From NCBI GenBank assembly GCA_025642075.2, contig JAODUO010001760.1:1-64000 (forward strand): 64,000 nucleotides of DNA, written 5' to 3'. Below, in pieces: positions 12,701 through 23,450 of this stretch; the first letter of the stretch is position 1, and each line of letters opens with the position of its first letter. The notes under the pieces are model-generated. The model ran no database searches, was not told the DNA's origin, and saw only the letters and a program-made list of their open reading frames with translations. The position numbers were made by a program, and so were the translations under genes. Origin of the DNA: Ridgeia piscesae (taxonomy: Eukaryota > Annelida > Polychaeta > Sabellida > Siboglinidae).

Positions 12701-12775
<75 letters not shown>

Positions 12776-14490
12776 CATGTGGGCATGTAAATGTTATAAC
12801 ACGAATAAAACGATTATATTACCATGGTATGGTCTTGGCTAAATGTGTCGTCACATATAAAGTATCATACATGTCAGAGCCATGTTAATTGTCACTTTGT
12901 TTCTTGTATAGGCGGATGCGGATGTACAGCAAAATGCCTGGAAGCTGGTATGCAGTATCATCACGCAGAGTGAACTCACACAATGTCATCGACATCCAAG
13001 CTGATGTAGTTCACGAAAGAATGTCGAGCCTGTCTTACAGTGTCGAGAGAGGTTGACTAAAGGCTCATGCCATATTTGACAGACCATGGCATCCACCGTT
13101 CCATCACCAACTGCAAAGCTAGTCAGGCATCACCATATTCGCATGTCAAGGACTCTGCATTCTACATTGGTCTCTAGTCTGTCAGGGTATCTGACCGGCA
13201 TGGAAGCCAGTGTACATACCACCAGTACTGCGGAGTCTGTCACGATGCAACACACACTACAACTGGGATCACTTCATTTGGTCGACATTCGAATACTTGA
13301 CATTTAATATGCAGCATCTTGCACGGCTCATGGCTGTATGGTCTTGTCCACAAATACAACTGTCCTGTATGCAAGTGCAAATGTCATTCTAGTTTCCATG
13401 TTCAAGATAATATGTGCATGAAAACAAATGTATATTTAAATGGACATATTAAACTATATTGATAATTTATACGTTGCTGATTGTTAAAATGTTTAAATTA
13501 CCTGGATTGCTCAGATGTGAGCCTCCCGCAGACTACATATCCTCCCTGCATCTGCCATACCCATGTGCCTGCCTTAATCTTAGTCTCTCCTCTGCCTTGT
13601 CTCACTTTTGCAGTGAAGCGTGGCCTGTAGCAATATTATAATTCGAATATATTATGCATTCATATACTGCTGTGATGAAAACGTTGAGATAAATATGTGA
13701 AAACAGTTGGCACGTATGAGTTGAAAGGTACCAGGTACATAGACTTCAGCCAGGCATCATTGACTACAATGGAAACATGTGCAAGAATGTTATATGTAAA
13801 ACTTGCATGATATAGTGTACACCTATTGTATTAACATTTTATTTTCATGTTAATTTGTTTTATTGACTAAATTCATCACCATTAATCATCGTTGTCATAA
13901 AAATGTAAACAACTTTTTTTGCATAAAATGTAATGAAAATCAACAACATTCAGTTATAATACTGAAATGTGAGTCACAAAACACTGTTTTAATAATTGTG
14001 AAATATAATATCATTCTCCGTTTGACGTTCTGTTACACGAGACAACGGATGCTCCCCCTAAAAATACAACGCTTGTTGCCCGACCAACAAGAGCTGCTAC
14101 CAGTCCCCCATGTCAATTTTATTTATCATTTCGTCCCCCACGTCATCTATTCTCTCTGGATATGTACTTTCGCAATTACTAAGTTTATTAACAAGATCAT
14201 GCGTAATCAAATAGAATACCGGTACATATTAACACAGGTTGTGTCTGGCTGAGTGATGCCGAGCGATATCGATGGTGACTGTCAACTCAAACTGGCTTGC
14301 CTTGTCAATGACACTGTCAGACTTATAATTATTATAATCTTACAAGTTAGAGAATCCGCGTCGAGTAGACGTTCACAAGAGTGAATTAGCCCCCGACTAC
14401 TCGCTCTTGTTGCTAACTGCGTTAATGCACTTAATGCGTATCTTCATAGAAGAATCACTTTGCCTTTGGAATCTTAGTCATGACGCGCAA
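12411..14490 (+). repeat. Block B, right copy (inverted to 5873-8560)
   Basis: Reverse complement of left block B. A (TG)n(TA)n array (12701-12774) has expanded where the left copy has only a short TATATATA. Plus-strand frames at 12900-13060 (after CTTGTATAG) and 13086-13392 correspond to minus frames in the left copy. No protein family is recognised. Confidence 0.65.
12701..12774. repeat. (TG)n(TA)n microsatellite
   Basis: Eight TG units followed by about 30 TA units. Confidence 0.96.
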
Positions 14491-14757
14491 AAGCACGTGC
14501 GATTTGTTATTGTGCAGTAGTAGGTCGATCTCGCATAAAGCACGTGACTCAAAAAGCAAGGGACATCGGCAGCTGCTGATTGTTTCGCAAGTTATACCCG
14601 GTGTAACGGAGATTCTTTTTTTACGATTAAAAATGACAAGTACGTATTACAAAAATTAACTGACTGTGCATACTAGTTAAACTATTAACACATTACACAT
14701 CTGGTCATAAAATAACCGGTTTGGCGATTAGCAAACGAGTGGAGGGAGCAGCTTTAA
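14371..14757 (-). repeat. Right terminal region with inverted terminal motif and TTAA
   Basis: Direct copy of 5520-5828, then about 20 extra bases, then the inverse of the terminal motif, ending AGCT-TTAA at 14750-14757. Confidence 0.75.
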
Positions 14758-15117
14758 CTAAAATGACACTCACAGTACATCACGAAATTTAAATGTTATA
14801 CGGAGTCAGGAGTTTTTTGCATCATTCTATTTCATCCGCTATTTCAATCATAAGACAAATGTCTTAACAAGATTATGTCCTCGCCTACTACATACACATT
14901 TTCATATTGAAATTGTTCCCCATCCATCTTTCCCTACGATCCTTGTTATATGCATATTTATGAGATGAAAGAAGATGCACGCGAATCTGTGACGTTAGTG
15001 GTAGAGTCAGCGCCACCTATCGAATATGGCGATCCAGCTGTATGTGGAAGGGTAGCGCGATGCGTCTTCCGAACGTTTGATAAAGTCGAAGTTAACAACT
15101 TTGAAAAACCAACAACG

Positions 15118-15184
15118 ATGTGGCAACCGAGTTGGTCATCGATGGGAGTGATCGCATTCTTAATCGGTCTACTTCCGTCGGCAG
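15118..15184 (+). CDS. Possible first coding exon: signal peptide with phase-1 donor
   Basis: From the ATG at 15118, 22 codons encode a short polar start (MWQPSWSSMG) and a hydrophobic core (VIAFLIGLLPSA), the layout of a cleavable signal peptide. The exon ends after the first base of the next codon at a strong donor, CAG|GTAAGG (GT at 15185). Phase-1 introns directly after the signal peptide are typical of secreted modular proteins. The surrounding frame stays open upstream to 14950, so the start could be earlier, and the upstream 200 bases are richer in CpG than the neighbouring DNA, as at a promoter. No partner exon is visible nearby. It could serve the kringle exon at 48.8 kb on the same strand, but that is inference. 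Confidence 0.35.
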
Positions 15185-16480
15185 GTAAGGGTGAGTCTGC
15201 TACTGGTACAGTGGTAAAGCACATTGTCATTGTACCGCTTACATTTATTTGCATGCGCGAGTTGGGCTGGTATTCTCAAACGATTTATGAATTTCTTAGC
15301 GCCATTGTTTCGTAAAAATGGCATCGAAACTTCCAAATTGTTTCGTAAATTCTATTCTCGAAACAGCTAAGATAAAAAATATTTAGAAGGTATGTCATCG
15401 TAGCTTACGATAACGCAATAGATCCCGTAACTTTTTTGTGTGACGTAGTACGTGTTGTGTTAGTTCAATCACTGAATCAGACGTAGGTTTCTACGTTATT
15501 TTGGTATTACAACATCGCGAACGTATATTAATAAATACTGTGCGCTCCATTGACACTCTTTTGTGTTTGAATAATGTTATTGGCCATTGTAATTGCATAA
15601 TTATTTGGCAATGCAAAATGCTACAATAAGACAACAACCGGAAACTGCCTTTAAACGGGAGCGGTTAGTAATTCACCACATTAATTTGCAGACTGCGTGC
15701 TATTCAATTATTGATGTATGCTATAGGGCCTGTAAGTGGGTCACGATACATGGCGTGACTCCGCGCGACTGGAGCTAATTGGGGACTAAGCGAGACTAAT
15801 TGGAGACTGGACACAAGAATAATATTATAACGATGGATGGCAGTTGAAAGCTTACGACTGATGAATACTAGGAAAATCAGTTCATAAATATATTGTGTTA
15901 TACGTTTCTTATCTTAAATATCCGATTTAATATTGAGTTTATCACACTATCATAGACACATAGCGATTTACGTAGTGCAGATAATAGACACGATGTTACG
16001 CCGTATGTGTCTTTTATGGGATTTGCGTTTTACATTGCTGTACGTTGTGGTTTCGATAAGCACTTATATCTGACAAGTTGTCTAAATGCACTTAATCATA
16101 ACACATGTATGCGTTTGGCCCAAACAGGTTGTACTGCGCGAAAACTGGAACTCTTAATTATTAGTCAAGATCGCCAAACACAAGTACTTGCCGCTATTGC
16201 CATGGCAACCACCATAATAATTGAGTAAAATTCATGATTTCCGTGATCATTGTCAGCGGCAAAGTGTTCCACTGCTTCTGCTTGTAATAATCCTTCGCAC
16301 AATATAACTGAAATACGCTATTTCTGAACAGTTCGATTATTACGACCAAAAACAAAACAAAGTCCTATATTCTAACATGGAGTATATGGACCTCCTGACC
16401 CCAATTGCCTCCAGCCTCGTTTCCGCGCGCGAGACTTGCACGCCCTAGTGTCATTCTGTGATTTTTTTTCATATATTTTA
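15185..16480. other. No gene recognised
   Basis: Mixed-composition DNA with only short frames (15593-15778, 16007-16228) that have no recognisable features. If the 15118 exon is real this is intron. Confidence 0.45.
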
Positions 16481-16560
16481 ATAATTGTTTTTCCCCTCAC
16501 TTATATTGACCCTTAAGAGGCTGAAAAAATTCCTTTTTTCGTCATTATTTTCGTGGAAGA

Positions 16561-16735
16561 ATTTAAAGATGGCCGGTCACCAAGTCTCATAAATACTATA
16601 ATTATCTTTGGCAATAAACGGTATAAAAACTTGAACTCGGAGTCGTTTTTTATGTTCTGAAGTATGAGGATTCCCTAATGCAACTATTATTTTGATGAAA
16701 GAAAGTAAAATAAAGCTATTCCAGCCATGTATGCC
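16561..16735 (+). repeat. Dispersed repeat, 'GCAATAAACGGTAT' family, copy 1
   Basis: A roughly 165-bp segment with GGTCACCAAG, TTTGGCAATAAACGGTAT, AACTTGAACTCGGAGTC and AAGCTATTCCAGCC landmarks recurs in the same orientation at about 31858-32012 and 32371-32535. Confidence 0.75.
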
Positions 16736-16929
16736 TGAAAATTACATGTTTAGATAAAAAATAGTTTTCACATCATTTGACACCATCCTTTTTTAGCGAG
16801 GATGTATATATAAATGATATGCAGTGTAGCAGCTAGAAGCCGTCCAGCGGCGGGTTGCAAGATTAGTAACTGGGGACTACAAAACCGCCAGTAGAGTGCA
16901 GTGGCCGAAGCTGAAAGGGGGCTCTATTT

Positions 16930-17560
16930 AAGGTAGATGCCCCTACCGGAAGGGAAACAAGGTGGGACCGGTTTCATGTTGATCGTCTGGATCTCTAGTT
17001 TCTGAAAAACGATGTTGTAATAACCCCTTGTGTGCGGTCACCTCTGAAAAAATGACGTTTTCAGTTACTTGCTTACTTTATGAAATCAAACCTGTTATTT
17101 TTATAATTGGCAGTTATATCAATGTATTTAATTGAAATAAACATGTAGCAATATATTTTAGGCAGTTTATGCCGATAAGGGGTTAAAGGTCCACAAATAT
17201 ACCCAAAATATGGCGATGTTTTGTGATTTTTACCAAACTGAAGCACATTTTCTTGCACCCTACTACTAATGCAATGTCAGACTTGACTTTATTCATCATC
17301 GTGGATGTGTCATTGATGGAAAAATCAGTTTGAGTATGGGGAAGTAGGTATAACATGGTCCATTAACCCTGTGTTCGCGACAATGCACAAACTACGTTTT
17401 GAATTTTTGCTTTTGCTTTATCTTAATAAATGCAGCATGCAGAGCAATAATTATGGTATGCGAGTATAGGTTTTAGGGTATTCCGATTTCAAATATACAA
17501 TTTCTTTGCTCCTCCGGCATTTATTTCAGCCATTTTAAAGATGGCGGTCGTCAATCCAAA
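16930..17560. repeat. Dispersed repeat inverted to 31195-31853
   Basis: Aligns to the reverse complement of 31195-31853, from the CCCCTACCGGA landmark to the AAGATGGCGGTCGTCAAT edge. Short matching frames occur in both copies (17073-17258 minus; 31389-31589 plus) but I recognise no protein. Confidence 0.75.
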
Positions 17561-17595
17561 TGTTACAAATACAAATTGTCAATACAAATACACTA

Positions 17596-17596
17596 A

Positions 17597-17666
<70 letters not shown>
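17596..17666. repeat. (TA)n microsatellite
   Basis: About 33 TA units with one TT slip near the left end. Confidence 0.96.
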
Positions 17667-17669
<3 letters not shown>

Positions 17670-18040
17670 GCATGGTATTTAAAAGAATCGCCAGGTTGCG
17701 CTGTCTGTCTTGGGAAACGAACATTCCCTATTGTCGTTCAGAAATAGCTGATTTCGGTTGCAACGATAAGGGCCAACATTTTCAAGATATAATTGAACGT
17801 ACTGGTACTAGCACTTCAATGTTGAATACTTTTCGTAGGATATCTTGTAAAAGTATATCGTTTTTTTTTTTCATAGTTGGCCTGAGAGCCAATCAGCGTC
17901 TCTACCCTAATCTGGGGTAAGGCCGTAATAAATGCAGAGCGTTTCTTTCCCCAGGCAGAGTTGTGGGGCTTGAAAGTGCTGCCACCTCACGAAGCCTGGG
18001 TAAACGAGGCTACTTGTATCTCGCCTCTGCATTTCTACTC
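17667..18040. other. Unassigned sequence with an 83-codon plus frame
   Basis: An open frame at 17672-17920 encodes no recognisable domain. The right part contains CCAGGCAGAGTTG and GAAGCCTGGG, a weak inverted pair. No splice-bounded exon is evident. Confidence 0.35.
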
Positions 18041-18101
18041 CCGGCGGGTCTACTTTACCAAGTTTACCAGCACGGTAAACTTGGTAAAGTAGACCCGCCG
18101 G
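18041..18101. repeat. Perfect 28-bp stem, 5-nt loop hairpin
   Basis: Arm 18041-18068 (starting CCGGCGGGTCTACTTTACC) is the exact reverse complement of 18074-18101, with loop AGCAC. It lies three bases before a duplicated segment begins. A transcription terminator is not expected here in animal DNA. A fold-back at an assembly join, or a transposon end, is more likely. Confidence 0.9.
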
Positions 18102-18103
18102 AA

Positions 18104-18998
18104 TACTCAAATACTGGACATTATTATATTAACAGTAGCGATTATGTGTGTCAGTATTAATTGTTCTTTTAATAGGCGTAGTATTTGGAGGGAGTGTTTG
18201 GAGCATAATTCTGGAGGGCTAAATAAAGAAAGACAATCACCACCCAGTTTTTATGAAACGCTTTATCTGAATAAAAAATTAAGAAATTAGAAGTAACGTC
18301 TCTTTTAACCAAAGGGGTAAATAAGAAACTACGAAAAATATTCAAAAAAAATTGGAAGTTTTCCTATTAAAAAATTTTTAAGGGAAACCCTTAATTTTAC
18401 CCAAATTTTTTATTTTTAAAATTTTTTTAAATTATTACGGTTTGGAGCAACAGGGATTTCCGTAAGGTGGCAGCAAATTTTTTAGCCAACAAGATGTAAG
18501 TATACAGTATTAAACAAGGAAATAAAAATTTTTATCAAATAAATGAGTAACAAAACTATTCAAAAATTAAACTTATATAAACAAAAAATAAATGCAGATA
18601 CAAACTAGGCAAATTGTTTTTTAAATTGAAAATTAGTAAGGATTAACCATTCTTTTGAGGGAGGGAGCCCCTTGTACAAAAGAACGAGGGTAATTCAAAC
18701 AAAAGCCGAATTTAAATAACCTCCATTTTCTCGTCCTGTTTAACATAGTCAACCAAATTCTTAAGCGAACCCAAGGATCAAGACGAGGCAACAATTTTTA
18801 CAAAAAAATACTTTTTAAAGTTTTAAATTTTTTTAGGGAATTAAAAAACTTTTTTATTTGGATGCCGTCAAGAGCTTTATTTTAAATAAGGTTAATTATT
18901 TACCCATGTCTACTTTAAAAAATTGGCCAAATGCTTTAATTTTTTTAAATTAAAATTAAAAAACCAACGCCAACGGGGAAAATCCGAAGCCGTAATCA
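18104..18998 (+). repeat. Error-rich duplicate of 19296-20490
   Basis: The first 143 bases (18104-18246) are essentially identical to 19296-19434. After CACCACCCA the match continues but becomes very noisy: runs of A, T and G are stretched, many bases are lost, and landmarks such as CATTCTTTTGAG, CCTCCATTTTC and AACATAGTCAAC still appear in the same order as in 20090-20220. This pattern looks like unpolished long-read sequence, not biological divergence. Confidence 0.7.
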
Positions 18999-19295
18999 AT
19001 GAAAAGGTATGTCGATGGCCACCTCGCATTCGGTCCCGGGATTCGGTGATAGTTCCTACTAAGTTAGTCATAGCCATGTGTTATTCCCCATGTCAGTGGT
19101 GTAGTGTCGGACATGTTATACACAATTTGAGGTTACCCAATTTGAAACACATATGGGGTCATGGCACTCCGATTTATCTCAGCCTAACACATAGTGACAG
19201 GCTGGGTCCTTTGCCCTAGCTTAAAACTGTTTTCACGAATCAGGTTCCAAATTGTTCACAACTGTGACAGAAAATGCAGATTAATTGTTGTTTCT

Positions 19296-20490
19296 CAAAT
19301 ACTGGACATTATTATATTAACAGTAGCGATTATGTGTGTCAGTATTAATTGTTCTTTTAATAGGCGTAGTATTTGGAGGGAGTGTTTGGAGCATAATTCT
19401 GGAGGGCTAAATAAAGAAAGACAATCACCACCCATGTTCTTTATGAAATCGACTTCATGCTGAATAATAAAGTTATTGTTTTTAGCTGAAATATATGTAC
19501 AGTGGAATGTCTCTATTACAAATAACCATTTGAAGTGGATAAAAGTAAGACAACTAGCAGAACAAATATTCTAAAGTATAACACATGTGGATACAGTTCT
19601 GCGCTGATCTAAATTGCAATGTAGCTTTGTTGACGAGGTAACCATAATAGTAGCTGTGAGGTTCCATTGTATCTGTGGGATCCTATTGTGCTACTAATAT
19701 TTCTTATTTATTTATCATTCATGAAAAACTCATATACACACCTGGTTCTGTTTCAGGTGTGCCATGATAAATTATAAATAGCCATGGGTTTTGTATTCTG
19801 TGTTTGGAGCAGACAGTGTTTCAACATGTAATCTGTTAGACAACTGTCACATATATCCGCCAACAAAGATTTAAGTATATGTTCATGTATTATAACAGCA
19901 GTGAAATGTGTTGCTAACAATTTATTGACAATGAAAATAACAATAGAGTAACCAGAACACCAAGCAAACTAACATGATACAACATTCATATAATACAAAT
20001 GACATTTCATACAATGCAGATACAATGCACTAGGCATAGTAATAGTAATTAAATTGTAATAATAGTAGTAAATGATATAGGATCATTCTTTTGAGTAGCA
20101 TGCCCAGTTGTCCATTATGAGAGAACAGAGAAAAGTTGTATTTATTCTACAATGATAGTGAATTGAGTCACCTCCATTTTCATACGTCACCTGTCAACAT
20201 AGTCAACAAAGTTCTTATGTATCCAATCCTCAGGATCAGATATGGGGTCAACATATTTGTATTTCAAAGTATTTAAATACTTTTTAATTATTTGTAATTG
20301 ATCTTTAGGAATTAAAAATATTTGTATTTGGATCCCTCAAGAGTATTTATATTTAAATACATTTCAATGTATTTGACCCAATGTCTGCTTAGGATTGTCC
20401 AAAGTGCTTTACACTTTTTACTCACTGCCAGACCTATTAAATTAAACACCATCTCATGACTGTGGGAAGCATCCAGCCAAGCCGTAATTA
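19296..20490 (+). repeat. Clean copy of the duplicated segment
   Basis: The better-quality counterpart of 18104-18998. It contains a short inverted-terminal element (20243-20380) that is barely recognisable in the noisy copy. No gene is recognised in it. Confidence 0.6.
20243..20380. mobile_element. Short MITE-like derivative, TGGGGTCAA...TTGACCCA
   Basis: 138-bp element with inverted ends and TATTTAAATAC motifs. It has the same termini as the roughly 830-bp elements nested in both hAT copies, with the interior deleted. Confidence 0.7.
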
Positions 20491-20545
20491 ATGAATCAAA
20501 ACGGTTCATGTACAAATATCCACCACTGTCTATAGCCAGTTACTT
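20395..20545 (-). repeat. SINE/L2-tail-like dispersed repeat
   Basis: Reverse complement of 51577-51735: shared landmarks are TAGACAGTGGTGGATAT, GGCTGGATGCTTCCCA and AAAG(C/T)(G/A)CTTTG. Such a tail is often seen at the 3' ends of L2-type LINEs and the SINEs they mobilise. A diverged version of the same segment lies in block B (near 8300 and 12590). Confidence 0.55.
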
Positions 20546-20649
20546 GTTTACACAGCTGAGTGAATTGGAGCAATGACGAGTGAACAGACTATACATAGTT
20601 GCCATATTAGTTGATGTAATTATATAGGCCTTATTTTATTTCAGGTGTC

Positions 20650-20823
20650 CAAATCGGCCATATACAGAGATGGCAGGTTTGGTCGAAGGGTACAGAGAGT
20701 CATACAAGTGTATACCAGCTATACGATCGAATTCCTGTGCTGTCAGCGGAGAACAACATCTGGATAACACTCAGCACTTGTTGACTGCTGCCCTTGCGAA
20801 TTATCAGTTGATTTGTAAATAAA
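20650..20823 (+). CDS. Candidate terminal exon, unknown protein
   Basis: After the acceptor-like TTTATTTCAG a plus frame stays open for about 57 codons and ends at TAA (20821-20823). It begins CPNRPYTEMAGLVEGYRESY and includes SCAVSGEQHLDNTQHLLTA, a balanced, soluble-looking composition with three Cys. A longer minus frame (20700-21035) overlaps it. No family is recognised and no upstream exon is seen, so a transposon remnant is equally possible. Confidence 0.25.
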
Positions 20824-21664
20824 CAGTTGGATTGACTATGAACAAATCGGCTGACTCTTGACACCAGTTTCATTAGCTTGGGCATATCTGTACCAAGGAC
20901 TGCAATTCCGACATGAACAGTAATTGCGGGCAGCGGGCAGAGTACTGACAAAGACGTAATTCTGGTGGATCTGCAGGTAAACGTACAGCTGTAGTGTCTT
21001 CCGCAGCACCCATTACTTGCGTCTTGACCAGACAACAGCCATGTTGTCAGGGTTCCTTAGGACGTGGCCGGACGTTCTTACTAGAGCCATGGTTCTATCC
21101 TTATAAATAAACAGGACATGCTGTACTACTAAATATTGACTGTTTGAATTTACTCCGTTTTTGTTTGAAAACAGATAATTCAATGTATGCCAAATAAGCA
21201 GCAAATATGTTACACTGCAACAGTGAACAGTGTCATTTACTTTGGTGCAGTGTGCTAAAGTGGCAATATCAACAACCAGGACAGGATTAGGCTAGATACA
21301 TTTATTAAGAAAGCAATGGGACTGTAAGGATGGAACGGGTCATGGTTCATGGGCAGAGTACAGATGATTTCTGGCAGATGACACCCACTCACTCAGATCT
21401 TCAGTTGACAGCGGAAGGACTGACAGGAGTGACAGACACTGTCATATGCACTAAAAACGCATTCATATTATTGCACAGTGCTTGCACAGACAGATAGATG
21501 ATGATGCAGCTCCAGCTGCTGTCTTCCTTGAATAGAATGTGTGTATGTTTGTGTGGTGATACATATTACATAAACTAAGGTATGATAACTGATTGCATGA
21601 TCACTCAGTGAAGGCCTCAATTTTGCCAGTACTACTACAAAATACTTGTTTGTATTTATTACCT
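20824..21664. other. No gene recognised
   Basis: Moderate-GC DNA with minus frames of 63-111 codons that lack recognisable features. Confidence 0.4.
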
Positions 21665-22371
21665 AACATAGACTTAGCCTGGCTACATCGCTTCACAAGG
21701 TGCAATACACTTGACAGCGCCCAAATTGCTCGCCATAATTAATCCCTATCCCTGCAGCTCCCACCACCCTATCCAATCACTGAGTCTCTTCTCTTCTTAC
21801 TTGGCGCTGCCATTGTTTAAGTCTTGCCCTCGCGTAGCTCTGTATTTATGAGTTTTGTGAGCTGATATCATATTTTGTTTAAACGAAGTTATGGTTTATC
21901 GTTTTTATTTTCACATCTGAACATAATGGAATGTTTTCATACCACTTTTCAATTGTATTTTTCTATTGTTAGTCGTTTTTCGACTTCGAACTGCCCGGAC
22001 AAAAGTCCCGCCAGTTGGATTCCCCAAAAGGGAATCCGAGCACATACTCGGCAGTCCATGTCTATGGACTTACGCCGGCGGGCTCGGCCCGAACGCAAAA
22101 CCGGTGACATTCCACCGGATCGAATGGAGACGAGACCGGAGCCCGAAGGACCGGAGCCCGGTACCCAAAGGTACCGGTCGAAGACGGAGGTTGACCCCGT
22201 TCGGCGCAGATCACCGACCAAACCGGAGAGACAATCAGAAACCGCCGCACGCGGATTTAGTAGCTGCAGCCTTAGCCCTAACCAGGGGCGATCGCAACCG
22301 GGTGCCCGTCACGTTCCAACTGTCGTAGATAAGGGCTTCACCGAGATTATCAGTGGCAACTGCTTGGTCCG

Positions 22372-22608
22372 ATGGCGCTACCTTGGATTGCGCTATCGCC
22401 TACAACATATTGCTCCATCAACGGGACCAAGCTCTATCCATTATTTGTGTCCAACGTTCCAGATCCATCAGCCGTGGGAGTAGATGCTCTGTCAATGAGC
22501 TGGAAGGCACTGTGGGCATACGCATACCCACCACCAGCGCTGTTGCCACAGGTGCTCGAGAAGACCAAGCGGGACCAGTGCGAAATTGTCCTCATTGCCA
22601 CACTCTGA
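22372..22608 (+). pseudogene. DIRS RNase H C-terminal fragment
   Basis: The frame carries the landmarks LYPLFVSNVPDPSAVGVDAL and, further on, AYAYPPPALLPQVLEK then a CEIVLIA end. This matches the end of the RT/RNase H region of DIRS-group retroelements, where a D-A-L and AYA(Y/F)PP pattern precedes an ILIAP motif. The frame opens abruptly without the polymerase motifs and closes at a stop just after LIA, so only a fragment survives. A frame overlapping at 22353-22910 is a shadow. Confidence 0.65.
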
Positions 22609-23099
22609 CCCCGGGCGATGTGGTTCTCACTACTCTTCGGGATATTGGTTCAATCACCACTCCGGATAACCAACAATTATCGGTTGCTATGAATAGCTAC
22701 CAGGTTGATCCTACCAGTAGTTATATGCTTTTCTTTTCTATATGCTATGCATTGACAAAACCACCTTTCGAACTGCTGACCCAGCGTCGAATCAGCTGCT
22801 TACATGAAAGACAGTTTTCCTCATCGCGTTTGCTTCCTGCAAATGTCGGGGTGAAATCCATGCTTTCGAACATGCCCGACTATAACAGACCGCAGGCTGA
22901 ACACAGGTGATTCTCCGAGTATGCTTATCATTCATATCAAGACGCAAGTGTTGAGCAAGATCCCGAAGTGCGTACTTTCATGCACTATTCCAGCACTTGA
23001 CTGTTATTTGAGCAATGGCATGGCTAAAGACCGACTCCTGTGTCAAGTACGGGCACTAAGATTTTACCTGGAAAGGTCTATTCCGTGAAGGGAACACAA

Positions 23100-23450
23100 G
23101 CGCCTTCTCTTTTTGTTGTTCTAACCACGGCATAAACAAAACATTGCACCATCCACAATCTCCGGGTGGATCCGGAAAATGATTCTGGAGTGCTACACAA
23201 ATCCCCTACACCTTTCCTCGAGTCCCACAAGCTTAAGGCACACCAGGTACGATCCATGGCTGCATCGCTCGCATTCCACGGACAGGCCTCTATGGAACAG
23301 ATTCTGCGAGCTGGTAACTCGCGCTATCGTAACACCTTCACCGACTTTATCTCAAGGACCTGTCTCTCTATTCTACCGATCTCATTCAACTACGACCGGT
23401 AGTGGCTGCAGAATCAATTCTGCACCCAACAGAAAATGACTACAGGTAAC
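23100..23450 (+). pseudogene. DIRS tyrosine recombinase, C-terminal fragment
   Basis: Two overlapping frames together give the C-terminal part of a tyrosine recombinase. HKQNIAPSTISGWI lies near 23130. The catalytic H-x2-R region reads AHQVRSMAASLAFHGQ (about 23240-23290). A TFTDF segment (about 23337), where the nucleophilic tyrosine is expected, is followed by a frameshift. Function would be integration of the circular DNA intermediate. Frameshifts and loss of the first catalytic Arg region make it non-functional. Confidence 0.65.

Larger units (their letters stand above)
3601..14757. mobile_element. Composite TTAA-bounded element made of inverted blocks A and B
   Basis: The left edge reads TTAA then AGCTGCTCCCTCCACTC (3601-3621). 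The right edge is the exact inverse, ending with TTAA at 14754-14757. A third copy of the motif, again preceded by TTAA, sits inside at 5828-5848, and it shares about 40 bases with the right end. Between these lie two inverted block pairs: A (3622-5519 with 10716-12410) and B (5873-8560 with 12411-14490). TTAA duplication is characteristic of piggyBac and Kolobok DNA transposons, so this looks like nested or rearranged copies of such an element. I recognise no transposase domain. It could instead be an inverted segmental duplication carrying older transposons. Confidence 0.6.

Noticed and set aside
14958..15254. 98-codon minus frame opposite the signal-peptide exon
   Set aside because: No domain or splice features; the plus strand has an orderly signal peptide and donor.
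18041..18101. Rho-independent terminator
   Set aside because: The hairpin is terminator-like in shape but has no T-run, and the window is animal DNA.
21875..22483. 202-codon Arg/Pro-rich plus frame as a host gene
   Set aside because: It lies between the inverted repeats of the DIRS remnant, just upstream of its RNase H piece, so it is more likely decayed element sequence.
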